Assembly (NCBI RefSeq): GCF_023657445.1
Contig: NZ_JAGTWY010000001.1
Coordinates: 3,472,001-3,536,000 of the forward strand
Direction of reading: 5' to 3'
Length of the DNA stretch: 64,000 nt
Origin: Marinobacter sediminum
Lineage (GTDB): Bacteria > Pseudomonadota > Gammaproteobacteria > Pseudomonadales > Oleiphilaceae
Shown in pieces: positions 37,758 through 46,477 of this stretch. The translations under genes and the position numbers were made by a program. The notes under the pieces are model-generated. The model saw only the letters and a list, made by a program, of their open reading frames with translations, had not been told where the DNA came from and did no database searches. How positions within the stretch are numbered: position 1 is the stretch's first letter; each line of letters starts with the position of its first letter.

Positions 37758-39359
37758 TTACTGGGCGGCCTTGTTCCAATAGGGACCGCGCAGTTCCCGC
37801 TTTAACACCTTGCCGATGGTGGAGCGGGGCAATTCTTCCCGGAGCTCAATGCTCGCCAGGCGCTGGGCTTTGCCCAGTTGGCCGTTAGCCCATTCCAGTA
37901 TCTCTGATTCGGTTTCGTCGTGCCCGGCCCGGCGAACAATCAGGCCAAGGGGTGTTTCCCCCCAGTGTTCGCTGGGAATACCGATCACTGCAGCATCAGC
38001 GACCGCCGGATGGGCTAGCAATACTTTCTCCAGGTCGACTGCATAGATATTGAAGCCGCCGGAAATAATCATGTCTTTGCGGCGATCAAGAATGTAAACA
38101 AATCCCTCTTCGTCGATACGGCCCATATCACCGCTTCGATAGAAGACGTCACCTTCCGGGCTGGTCCAAAGCATTTCCCGGGTCTGCTCGGGCCTGTTGA
38201 TGTAACCGCGCATCATGGAAATTGCCCGGCCGACCAGTTCGCCCGTTTCTCCCGGGGGCAATTCTTTTCCATTCTCACCGATAACCCGTACTTCCGCGCC
38301 TTCCGTGGGTAGCCCGACAGAGTCCCATTTGTCGGGATGTGCGGCACAGTCGAGGCTGGTGGAAATGCCACCCTCGGTCAGGCCATATACTTCCCGGATG
38401 TTGCCGGGCCAGCGGGCCATGGCATCAGCGATCACATCCCCGCGCAACGGCGCGCTGGTGCACAGTTTTACCTTGAAGCTCGAGAGGTCAAAGCGGTCAA
38501 AATCCGGGTCGGCCAGAACACGCTGGTATTGCACGGGAACCAGCATGGCGTGGGTAACCCGGTGCTTTTCGGCCAGTTCAAGGAATCGATGCGCGTCGAA
38601 CTTCGCCATGATCACCAGGGTGCCGCCGTAAAACAAAGTGGGTAATACCGAGACCAGTGTGGTGTTGGAATACAGTGGGGTAGAAACCAGGTTAATGGCA
38701 TCACCATCCAGCCCGAACCGGCTCAGGCGCATTATCTGCCGCTGGCGGAACCGGTAGTCATGGAGGATGCCTTTCGGAGTTCCCGTGGTTCCTGAGCTGT
38801 AGATGATGTTGAAGGGGTCATCCAGTGACACCTCTGCCGGTCGTGGATCGCCTGGCCCATGCCCCAGCCAGTCCGACAGGCCCTGGCCAATGCCCTCTCC
38901 CTGCTCGCCGAGGGCGATGATGCGTTCATCCGGAAGAAGTTCAAGCTGTGGCCGGAAGGCGATCAGGAGGTCCCGGTTTTTCCGGGAGACGAACAGGAAC
39001 TGCGCCTCACAGTCTTTCAGCATCAGCGCCAGGGACTCTGCGCTGGCCATGCCTGAAAGTGGCACCATGCAGCCCCCTGCGGTCAGTGTCCCCAGATACA
39101 GGGCGACATACTCGGCGCTGTTTTCTGACAGGGCTGCGACGGAATCGCCCTGTTGCAGGCCGGCTTCTCTCAGGCGGTTGGCAATCCGGTTGACCCGGTT
39201 CATCAGGGTTTGCCAGCTGACAATGCCATGATCGCTGATCAGTGCCGGATGGGAGCCGCGATGCAGGGCATGGTCCTGGATTTTGTGCCCGATGGCCTCC
39301 ATGACCTCGTCATGAGCCACAGGGGCATAGACTGGCATCGCATTCACAGCATTTTTCAT
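37758..39359 (-). CDS. Acyl-CoA synthetase (AMP-forming ligase)
   Basis: 533 residues. The P-loop YSSGTTGTPKG is near 189-199, the adenylate-binding YGLTEG near 325, the hinge YRSGDMGRIDEEG near 408-420, and the C-terminal catalytic Lys in STIGKVLKREL near 514-524. Activates a carboxylic acid to its CoA thioester. Shares promoter layout with the TRAP operon, so import and activation of one acid is an attractive idea. Chain-length preference unknown. Confidence 0.92.
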   Translation of the reverse strand: MKNAVNAMPVYAPVAHDEVMEAIGHKIQDHALHRGSHPALISDHGIVSWQTLMNRVNRIANRLREAGLQQGDSVAALSENSAEYVALYLGTLTAGGCMVPLSGMASAESLALMLKDCEAQFLFVSRKNRDLLIAFRPQLELLPDERIIALGEQGEGIGQGLSDWLGHGPGDPRPAEVSLDDPFNIIYSSGTTGTPKGILHDYRFRQRQIMRLSRFGLDGDAINLVSTPLYSNTTLVSVLPTLFYGGTLVIMAKFDAHRFLELAEKHRVTHAMLVPVQYQRVLADPDFDRFDLSSFKVKLCTSAPLRGDVIADAMARWPGNIREVYGLTEGGISTSLDCAAHPDKWDSVGLPTEGAEVRVIGENGKELPPGETGELVGRAISMMRGYINRPEQTREMLWTSPEGDVFYRSGDMGRIDEEGFVYILDRRKDMIISGGFNIYAVDLEKVLLAHPAVADAAVIGIPSEHWGETPLGLIVRRAGHDETESEILEWANGQLGKAQRLASIELREELPRSTIGKVLKRELRGPYWNKAAQ

Positions 39360-39396
39360 TTTTTGCCCTTCCGGTGCTATTGTGTTTTATCTAGTG

Positions 39397-39424
39397 AAAT
39401 TAGCTTTCGAATATATTGACTCAA
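39397..39424 (-). promoter_or_regulatory. Promoter of the acyl-CoA synthetase gene
   Basis: On the minus strand TTGAGT (39424-39419), 16 bases, TAATTT (39402-39397), then CACTA; same spacing and flanks as the TRAP promoter at 36917-36944. Lies in the 146-base divergent spacer with the plus-strand acyl operon. Confidence 0.5.
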
Positions 39425-39505
39425 AACCGGAAGGCGTGACAAATTATTGAAGCAGTAAATGCCGCCAAACAAAAAAACAAAATTCGAAATATGAGGGATC
39501 GCGGT

Positions 39506-40300
39506 ATGGGCCGTTTTGATCATCGGGTAGCGATAGTGACCGGAGCAGGCAGCGGTATTGGCCGTGCCACGGCATTGCGGCTGGCACGGGAAGGTGCGCG
39601 TGTGGTGATGGCAGATACTTCTGAAGCTGGCCTTATTGAAACCGAGAACATGCTGCCAGAAGGTTCGGAGTGCCTCCGGCGAAGGGTCGATGTGGCGGAT
39701 GAAGAAGCGGTGAAGGCTCTGGTGGACGAAACCATGACCAGCTTCGGCAAGATCGATGTCCTGTGCAATGTCGCCGGCATTGCCAGCACCGGAAGTGGTC
39801 ATCCTCCGGTCACCGGAAATGACCGGGAGGAATGGGACAAGGTTCTGTCGGTCAACCTCATCGGCACCATGCTTTTTATCAAACACGTTGCCCCGCACAT
39901 GCAGGCACGTAAGCTGGGTTCTATCGTGAACACCGCTTCGGTTGCAGGGATCCGGTCCGGCGCAGGCGGTAACGCTTACAGTGCTTCCAAGGCGGCCGTG
40001 ATCAACCTGACCATGACGGCCGCCTGCGACCTGGGAAATGACAATGTCCGTGTGAACGCCGTATGCCCTGGCCTGGTGGAAACCGGTATGACCCGGGCGG
40101 TGTTCGATTATGCCCGTGCCCACGAGAAAGCCCATAAACTCGGTTCCCGCTGCGAATTACGACGTTATGGCGATGCCGGAGAGGTTGCGGCCGCCATTCT
40201 GTTTTTCGCCAGTGACGATGCCAGTTACATCACCGGCCAGGCGCTGCCGGTGGATGGCGGTAACACGGCTTCCCTGAACCTCCCGGGAATGAAAGTGTAA
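39506..40300 (+). CDS. SDR oxidoreductase, first gene of the acyl operon
   Basis: 264 residues from the ATG at 39506, chosen for its GAGGG ribosome site; an in-frame ATG at 39491 is weaker. Rossmann motif TGAGSGIG near 13-20, Asp at the end of beta-2 (VVMADTSE, NAD type), catalytic Tyr in NAYSASK near 160. Ends with the usual YITGQALPVDGG. Likely oxidises a hydroxyacyl group. Its stop overlaps the start of the thioesterase gene (TAATG). Confidence 0.9.
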   Translation: MGRFDHRVAIVTGAGSGIGRATALRLAREGARVVMADTSEAGLIETENMLPEGSECLRRRVDVADEEAVKALVDETMTSFGKIDVLCNVAGIASTGSGHPPVTGNDREEWDKVLSVNLIGTMLFIKHVAPHMQARKLGSIVNTASVAGIRSGAGGNAYSASKAAVINLTMTAACDLGNDNVRVNAVCPGLVETGMTRAVFDYARAHEKAHKLGSRCELRRYGDAGEVAAAILFFASDDASYITGQALPVDGGNTASLNLPGMKV

Positions 40301-40740
40301 TGAGTCAGAAAGAGACCGATTTCATCGACGGGAAAGATCTGCCGGGCTTCCATAGCCTGCTGGGCTATCGCCAGGCTTCCTGGGAAGAGAACGAAGCGGT
40401 GATCGACCTGGAACTCCAGCCCCGGCACCTGAATCTTGGCGGGGTCATTCACGGTGGCGTGCTGACCTCCCTGCTTGATATTGCGATGGCACAGGCGGGT
40501 ACTTACTGCCCGTACCCTGGGCGCATGCGCAAGGCCATTACCCTGTCGCTGACCACTACCTTTACCGGGCAATGCTCCAGCGGCACCATCCGGGTAACCG
40601 GAAGCAGGCGTGCAGGCGGCACACGGATCTTCAACAGCACCGGTGAGGTGCATGATGACAAGGGCAATTTGCTGGCCATTGCCGAGGGTACGTTCCGGAT
40701 ACGGTCCGGCAGTGACAAGCCCGAGGGGGTTCCGATCTGA
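40300..40740 (+). CDS. PaaI-type hotdog thioesterase
   Basis: 146 residues of one hotdog domain. LGGVIHGGVLTSLLD at 46-60 carries the HGG turn and Asp60 typical of PaaI/YbgC-like acyl-CoA thioesterases. It may release free acid from dead-end CoA esters made in this operon. Coupled to the preceding SDR by a one-base overlap; 85 bases separate it from the dehydrogenase. Confidence 0.88.
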   Translation: MSQKETDFIDGKDLPGFHSLLGYRQASWEENEAVIDLELQPRHLNLGGVIHGGVLTSLLDIAMAQAGTYCPYPGRMRKAITLSLTTTFTGQCSSGTIRVTGSRRAGGTRIFNSTGEVHDDKGNLLAIAEGTFRIRSGSDKPEGVPI

Positions 40741-40825
40741 TGCTCAATGGAGCCTGACAACGAAGCTGATCGTGCCGGGTGGCCGGTCACTGATTAAATG
40801 CCAATACCAATAAGAGGAAACGGAC

Positions 40826-42028
40826 ATGTTTGAGCTGTCTGATAAGGCGAAAGAACTGCAGGTGCAGTTGAATGAGTTCATGGATGCGTACATTTATCCG
40901 AATGAGCACAAGCATCATGAACAGATTGAGCAGGCCGAAAATCGCTGGGCTCCGGTTCCCATTATTGAAGAGCTGAAGGCCAAGGCAAAAGCCGCGGGCC
41001 TGTGGAACCTGTTTTTGCCGGAGAGCGAATACGGTGCCGGCCTTACCAACTTCGAATACGCCCACCTGTGCGAAATTATGGGCCGCTCCGAGATGGCGCC
41101 GGAGGTGTTCAACTGCTCCGCGCCGGACACCGGCAACATGGAAACCATTGCCCGCTATGGTAATAAAGAACAGCAGGAACAATGGCTGAAACCCTTGCTG
41201 GCGGGAGAAATCCGCTCCTGCTTCTCCATGACCGAGCCGGACGTGGCCTCCTCGGATGCGACCAATATTGCCTGCGAGATCCGTCGCGAAGGCGATGAGT
41301 ACGTGATCAATGGTAAAAAATGGTGGTCGTCTGGTGCCATGACCACCACAACCAAGATAGCCATCGTCATGGGCAAGACCGATCCGGATGCGCCCAAACA
41401 CCAGCAACAGTCGATGATCCTGGTGCCATTGGACGCCCCGGGCGTGAAGATGATCCGTCCGCTTACCGTGTTCGGCTACGACCACGCGCCTCACGGCCAT
41501 GCCGAGATCCACTATGAGAACGTGCGGGTACCGGCCAGCAATATGCTGCTGGGTGAGGGCCGTGGTTTCGAAATTGCCCAGGGCCGGCTCGGGCCTGGCC
41601 GCATCCACCACTGCATGCGCACCATCGGCGTTGCCGAGCGCGCGCTGGAGTTGATGTGCAAACGCGCCAATGAGCGCGAGGCTTTCGGCAAACCGCTGTC
41701 GAGCTTCGACTCCATTCGCAAGGATATCGCCCGCAGCCGGATTGAAATCGAACAGGCCCGTCTGTTGACGCTGAAAGCGGCCCACATGATGGACACCGTG
41801 GGTAACAAAGTGGCCCGTCAGGAAATCGCCATGATCAAGGTGATTGCTCCGAGCATGGCGCTGAAAGTGATTGATCGTGCGATTCAGTTACACGGCGGCG
41901 CCGGGGTAAGTCAGGACACTTTCCTGGCAGCGGCCTGGGCCCAGGTTCGCACCCTGCGTCTGGCGGATGGCCCGGATGAGGTGCATCTGGATTCCGTGGC
42001 CAAGCTGGAACTTCGTCAGTATCGCTGA
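40826..42028 (+). CDS. ACAD10/11-type acyl-CoA dehydrogenase (LvaC-like)
   Basis: 400 residues. Highly diagnostic ACAD11 stretches are present: [12 protein letters not shown] at 95-106, [13 protein letters not shown] at 135-147, [11 protein letters not shown] at 253-263 and [12 protein letters not shown] near 376-387. In mammals this domain is fused behind a kinase domain; here the kinase is a separate gene 0.9 kb downstream. ACAD10/11 and P. putida LvaC act on 4-phosphoacyl-CoA, removing phosphate to give an enoyl-CoA that re-enters beta-oxidation. That function is inferred from family resemblance and neighbours. AGAGGAAA precedes the ATG. Confidence 0.92.
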   Translation: MFELSDKAKELQVQLNEFMDAYIYPNEHKHHEQIEQAENRWAPVPIIEELKAKAKAAGLWNLFLPESEYGAGLTNFEYAHLCEIMGRSEMAPEVFNCSAPDTGNMETIARYGNKEQQEQWLKPLLAGEIRSCFSMTEPDVASSDATNIACEIRREGDEYVINGKKWWSSGAMTTTTKIAIVMGKTDPDAPKHQQQSMILVPLDAPGVKMIRPLTVFGYDHAPHGHAEIHYENVRVPASNMLLGEGRGFEIAQGRLGPGRIHHCMRTIGVAERALELMCKRANEREAFGKPLSSFDSIRKDIARSRIEIEQARLLTLKAAHMMDTVGNKVARQEIAMIKVIAPSMALKVIDRAIQLHGGAGVSQDTFLAAAWAQVRTLRLADGPDEVHLDSVAKLELRQYR

Positions 42029-42119
42029 TTTGAACCACGGCCCGTGACATTGGGCGAGGGAACACGCAAACAGGCCCCTGTCCACGTGTTCCTCCAGTTC
42101 TGAGCATGAGGATCAAAAG

Positions 42120-42887
42120 ATGAACAACCCGCTTTTCGATATGACTGGCAAGGTTGCCCTGATTACCGGCTCCACCAAGGGCATTGGCCGTTCCATCGCG
42201 GAAGAAATGGCCCGTCTGGGCGCGAAAGTCGTGATCTCCAGCCGCAAGGCCGAGGCCTGCGAACAGGTGGCGAACGAACTGAAGGCGCAGGGTTACGAGG
42301 CGATTGCCATTCCCTGTCATGTGGGCAAGAAAGACGACCTGCAAAATCTGGTGAGCAAAACCAACGAAGCCTGGGGTTCCATTGATGTGCTGGTGTGCAA
42401 TGCCGCCACCAACCCGGTCTACGGTCCGACCTCCGAAATGACGGACGAAGCCTGGGACAAGATCATGGATACCAACGTCAAAGGCACCTTCTGGCTCACC
42501 AACATGGTGCTGCCGCGGATGGCGGAGAAAGGCGAGGGCGCAGTCGTGCTTCTGTCCAGCATCGCCGGTATTCGAGGCAACACCACCATCGGTACTTACG
42601 GCGTGTCGAAGGCAGCGGAGGCGGCCTTGGCCCGCAACCTTGCGGTTGAGTGGGGCCCGAAAGGCATTCGCGTGAATAGCATCGCCCCCGGTCTGATCAG
42701 GACCGATTTCGCCAAGGCGCTGTGGGAAGATCCGATACGGGTAAAACGCGCCGAAGACAAAACGCCGCTGCGCAGAATCGGCGACCCGGTGGATATCGCC
42801 GGCCTGGCGGTTTTCCTGTCCACCAGGGCCAGCGCCTATGTTACCGGCCAGGTCATCGTAGCCGATGGCGGCGAAACCATTTGTTGA
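42120..42887 (+). CDS. SDR oxidoreductase, second in the acyl operon (LvaD-like position)
   Basis: 255 residues, classical SDR: TGSTKGIG near 16-23, NAAT in place of NNAG near 95, catalytic Tyr in TYGVSK near 160. Arg after beta-2 (SSRKAEA) suggests NADP(H). In the lva operon an SDR (LvaD) reduces or re-oxidises the keto/hydroxyacyl intermediate; a similar job is plausible. Between the ACAD11-type dehydrogenase and kinase genes. Confidence 0.9.
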   Translation: MNNPLFDMTGKVALITGSTKGIGRSIAEEMARLGAKVVISSRKAEACEQVANELKAQGYEAIAIPCHVGKKDDLQNLVSKTNEAWGSIDVLVCNAATNPVYGPTSEMTDEAWDKIMDTNVKGTFWLTNMVLPRMAEKGEGAVVLLSSIAGIRGNTTIGTYGVSKAAEAALARNLAVEWGPKGIRVNSIAPGLIRTDFAKALWEDPIRVKRAEDKTPLRRIGDPVDIAGLAVFLSTRASAYVTGQVIVADGGETIC

Positions 42888-42916
42888 AGCAGCCAATATT
42901 GAAGGCATAGACAATC

Positions 42917-43981
42917 ATGACTATAACGCCGGAACTGGTGGACGTACTGCCAGCCCATAAGTTCGATGAAGCAAAACTTCTGACCTGGCTCCAGCAAGCC
43001 ATGCCGGGTTTTGGTAAGCGCCTGGATGTAAAGCAGTTCCAGGGCGGCCAGTCCAACCCTACGTTCCTGCTGGACACCGACAGCGGCCGCTACGTCCTGC
43101 GCAAGAAACCCCCTGGAAAGACGTTGCCATCCGCCCACATGGTGGAGCGTGAATACAAGGTCATGCGTGCCTTGTCGGAGCACACCGCCGTGCCAGTACC
43201 GAAGGTTCGGGTGCTGTGTGAGGACAATTCGATCATCGGCACGCCGTTTTATGTCATGGACTACATGGAAGGCCGGATCGTCAGCCATGCGGCGCTGCGC
43301 GCGTTGGACCGGAGTGAGCGGCTACCTGCTCATCAGTCCGCCATCGACACCCTGGCTGAGTTGCACTCTGTGGACGTAAATGCCATCGGTCTCGGTGACT
43401 TCGGTCGTCCCGAAGGCTATGTGGCTCGTCAGGTTTCGCGTTGGACCAAGCAGTACCTGGCTTCCAAGACCGATGACATGCCTGGGATGGACGAATTGAT
43501 GGCCTGGCTGCCGGAAAATCTGCCATCGACGGATGAATGTGCCATCGCCCACGGTGATTACCGGTTCGGCAACCTCATGCTGGCGCCGGATAAGCCGGAA
43601 GTGATTGCGATTCTGGACTGGGAGTTGTCCACGCTTGGGCATCCCCTGGCGGACCTCGCCTACTACTGCCTTCCTTATTACCTGCCGTCGGACCTGGAAG
43701 GAATGCGCGGTCTTCAGGGTGAAAACCTGCAAGCGCTGGGTATACCGAATGAGCAGGAGACCATCGCCCGTTACTGCGCCAAAACCGGCCGGGACGGAAT
43801 CGATGACTGGCACGTCTATCTGGCATTTTCCCTGTTCAGGCTCGCGGCCATTTTGCAGGGTGTCTACAAGCGGGCGCTGGATGGCAATGCCGCCAATGCT
43901 AACGCCCTGGAAGTGGGTAGGCGCGCCAGTCTGCTCGCGCAGGTGGGATGGAGGATAGCCAGTGAAGGAAAGCGGTCATGA
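42917..43981 (+). CDS. ACAD10/11-type phosphotransferase (APH fold, LvaA-like kinase)
   Basis: 354 residues of the aminoglycoside-phosphotransferase/choline-kinase fold. FQGGQSNPTFLL (glycine-rich loop, about 41-52), YVLRKKPPG with the ATP-binding Lys near 58-66, catalytic loop HGDYRFGN at 212-219 with Asp214, and metal-binding ILDWE at 232-236. The sequence closely follows the N-terminal half of human ACAD11. Expected to phosphorylate the 4-hydroxyl of 4-hydroxyacyl-CoA. The last four bases overlap the start of surE (ATGA). Confidence 0.9.
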   Translation: MTITPELVDVLPAHKFDEAKLLTWLQQAMPGFGKRLDVKQFQGGQSNPTFLLDTDSGRYVLRKKPPGKTLPSAHMVEREYKVMRALSEHTAVPVPKVRVLCEDNSIIGTPFYVMDYMEGRIVSHAALRALDRSERLPAHQSAIDTLAELHSVDVNAIGLGDFGRPEGYVARQVSRWTKQYLASKTDDMPGMDELMAWLPENLPSTDECAIAHGDYRFGNLMLAPDKPEVIAILDWELSTLGHPLADLAYYCLPYYLPSDLEGMRGLQGENLQALGIPNEQETIARYCAKTGRDGIDDWHVYLAFSLFRLAAILQGVYKRALDGNAANANALEVGRRASLLAQVGWRIASEGKRS

Positions 43982-44778
43982 ATGATTTGAGCGGCACAAC
44001 CCGGCAGCCAATCGTTCAGCGCATACTGATCACCAACGATGACGGCATCAATGCCCCCGGTTTGGCAGTGCTGGAAAACATCGCCCGCAACCTGGCGGAA
44101 GAGGTCTGGATTGTTGCGCCCGAGCACGACCGAAGCGGTGCCGGCCAGAGTATCTCTATCCATGACCCTTTGAGGGTGTATGAAACTGGAAACAAGCGCT
44201 ACGCGGTTTCCGGCACCCCCGCAGACTGCGTGCTCTATTCCCTCGCCCAGTGGTTTGGTGAAACACCGCCGGACCTGGTGCTGTCCGGGGTGAATTGCGG
44301 CGCCAACATCAGTGACTCCGTGCAGTACTCCGGCACGGTCGGCGCGGTGCTCAGCGCCCTGCATATGAACATTCCGGCAATCGCACTGAGCCAGGCCTTT
44401 CTTTCCCGTGAAGGCATCCAGTGGTCACCAGTCGAACGGTTTGGTGAAAGGGTGATTCGAAAGCTGTGGCAGGCAGGGGAAGTACGCGCCTGGAATGTGA
44501 ACTTTCCCGCCTGTGATGCTGACGAGATCGCCTTCGCCCGCTGGTGCCGCCAGTCTACCGGCTCCATTCAGCGTGCCCGTCTGCTGGCGGGCCGTGATGC
44601 CCGCAGTCTGCCCTACTGGTGGCTCGGTTTTGAGCGCAGCTCCCGTCATATTGTGGCGCCGGATGCCGACGTGACCGTACTGCGAGACCACGCGATTGCG
44701 ATTACACCCTTACGACACGAAGACCCCCTGCCAGGGGGCACCGACGAATTTGATCTGGCCACCTGTGCGGATAACTGA
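43978..44778 (+). CDS. surE: SurE-family 5'/3'-nucleotidase, embedded in the acyl operon
   Basis: 266 residues. Metal site Asp21-Asp22 in ITNDDGINAPG, Ser53 in APEHDRSGAGQSI, and Asn in SGVNCGANISDSVQYSGTVGA near 102. These are the full set of SurE catalytic features, so it should be an active acid phosphatase/nucleotidase. The usual housekeeping setting (pcm, truD, rpoS) is absent. The ATG overlaps the kinase stop by 4 bases, implying stoichiometric synthesis with the kinase. Phosphorylated acyl or CoA-derived nucleotides are possible substrates; this is inference. Confidence 0.92.
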   Translation: MNDLSGTTRQPIVQRILITNDDGINAPGLAVLENIARNLAEEVWIVAPEHDRSGAGQSISIHDPLRVYETGNKRYAVSGTPADCVLYSLAQWFGETPPDLVLSGVNCGANISDSVQYSGTVGAVLSALHMNIPAIALSQAFLSREGIQWSPVERFGERVIRKLWQAGEVRAWNVNFPACDADEIAFARWCRQSTGSIQRARLLAGRDARSLPYWWLGFERSSRHIVAPDADVTVLRDHAIAITPLRHEDPLPGGTDEFDLATCADN

Positions 44779-44803
44779 TTAAACCCCGGGGAGAACAACA
44801 ACC

Positions 44804-46477
44804 ATGTTCACACGCCATTACAAGGTCTGGCCGAAGGAACTGCCCAAGACCATGACTCTGCCGAAGACCAGTGTCTTTACCAACCTGGAAATCTCGGCCC
44901 TACGCTATCCAGATCATACCGCCCTCATTTTCTATGACGCTCCGGTGACCTATTCCCGCCTGCTGGCCGAGGTCGAAGTCATGGCCGGCTACCTGCAGGC
45001 GAAGGGCGTCAAGAAGGGTGACCGGGTGCTCCTGTACATGCAGAATTCGGCACAGTATGTGATTTCTTACTACGCAATCCTGCGCGCTGATGCGGTGGTG
45101 ATTCCGGTAAATCCGATGAACCGGGCTGCAGAACTTGAACACTGCATTGTCGATACCGGTGCTGCCATGTGTCTGGCCGGTCAGGAGCTTGCCGGCTTCA
45201 TTGTGCCGTTACTGGCAGAAACAGATCTCGAGCAGGTGGTAGTGGCGTCTTACAGCACCTACATAAAACCGGATACCGATCTTGACCTCCCGGCTGAAGT
45301 CGCCGCGCCGGCCTGGTCAAAAGACGTTCCGGGTGTGGTGACCTGGGAAGCTGCCATGGCAGAAAATTGCTCACCTTCGCCACACACGGCGACGCCGGAC
45401 GATCTGGCGGTGATTCCATACAGCTCTGGAACCACGGGTGCGCCCAAGGGGTGCATGCACACTCACCGTTCTGTTATGGCAACCGCGGTACACAGGGTAT
45501 TCTGGAACCTGACCACACCGGACAGTGTTCAATTGGCCACCTTGCCGTTCTTCCATGTCACCGGAATGACAGGGTCGATGAACGGACCGATCTTCTCTGG
45601 TGCAACATCGGTCATCATGACCCGCTGGGATCGCACCACGGCGGCCAGGCTCATCGAACGCTACGAGGTAACCGGCTGGACCAATATTGTCACCATGGCG
45701 GTGGATTTCCTGTCCAATCCGGACCTCTCCAAGTACGACCTCAGCAGCCTCAACATGATCGGTGGTGGCGGTGCCGCCATGCCGGTCGCAGTCGCCGAGA
45801 AACTGAAAAAGATGACGGGTCTGGATTACGTCGAAGGCTACGGCCTGTCGGAAACCATGGCCGCGACGCACATCAATCCGAACGCACAGCCCAAGGCCCA
45901 GTGCCTCGGCATTCCGGTGTTTGACGTAGACAGCCGCATTATTGATGTGGAAACCCTGGAAGAAAAAGCGCCCGGAGAAACCGGCGAGATCGTCTCCTTC
46001 GGCCCTCAGGTCACTACAGGTTACTGGAACCGTCCCGCGGAAACGGAAGCGGCGTTCGTGGAAATTGATGGCAAGCGGTTCTTCCGCACCGGAGATCTGG
46101 GCTATTACGACGAAGACGGCTACTTCTTCATGGTGGACCGTGTGAAGCGGATGATTAATGCGTCCGGGTTCAAGGTATGGCCGTCCGAAGTCGAGGGGCT
46201 CATGTATCGGCATCCGGCTATCCACGAGCTGTGCGTCATTTCCTCCCCGGACCCCAAACGGGGTGAGACCGTAAAGGCCTGTATCGTGCTCACGGCGGAA
46301 GCTGAAGGCAATACCACGGCAGAGGACATCACTGGCTGGTGTAAAGAGCAGATGGCGGCCTACAAGGTGCCTACCATTATCGAGTTTGTGGACTCCCTGC
46401 CCAAGTCCCCCACGGGCAAGCTGATGTGGCGCGCGCTCCAGGAAGAAGAGTGGAAGGAGAAGGAGCGGATGGTATGA
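44804..46477 (+). CDS. Acyl-CoA ligase (AMP-forming, LvaE-like position)
   Basis: 557 residues. P-loop YSSGTTGAPKG near 206-216, YGLSE motif near 347, hinge YRTGDLGYYDEDG-type segment near 425-437 (here FRTGDLG), and catalytic Lys in SPTGKLMWRAL near 535-545. Presumably activates the acid that the rest of the operon degrades. GGGGAGAA precedes the ATG. The last four bases overlap the reductase gene. Confidence 0.92.
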   Translation: MFTRHYKVWPKELPKTMTLPKTSVFTNLEISALRYPDHTALIFYDAPVTYSRLLAEVEVMAGYLQAKGVKKGDRVLLYMQNSAQYVISYYAILRADAVVIPVNPMNRAAELEHCIVDTGAAMCLAGQELAGFIVPLLAETDLEQVVVASYSTYIKPDTDLDLPAEVAAPAWSKDVPGVVTWEAAMAENCSPSPHTATPDDLAVIPYSSGTTGAPKGCMHTHRSVMATAVHRVFWNLTTPDSVQLATLPFFHVTGMTGSMNGPIFSGATSVIMTRWDRTTAARLIERYEVTGWTNIVTMAVDFLSNPDLSKYDLSSLNMIGGGGAAMPVAVAEKLKKMTGLDYVEGYGLSETMAATHINPNAQPKAQCLGIPVFDVDSRIIDVETLEEKAPGETGEIVSFGPQVTTGYWNRPAETEAAFVEIDGKRFFRTGDLGYYDEDGYFFMVDRVKRMINASGFKVWPSEVEGLMYRHPAIHELCVISSPDPKRGETVKACIVLTAEAEGNTTAEDITGWCKEQMAAYKVPTIIEFVDSLPKSPTGKLMWRALQEEEWKEKERMV

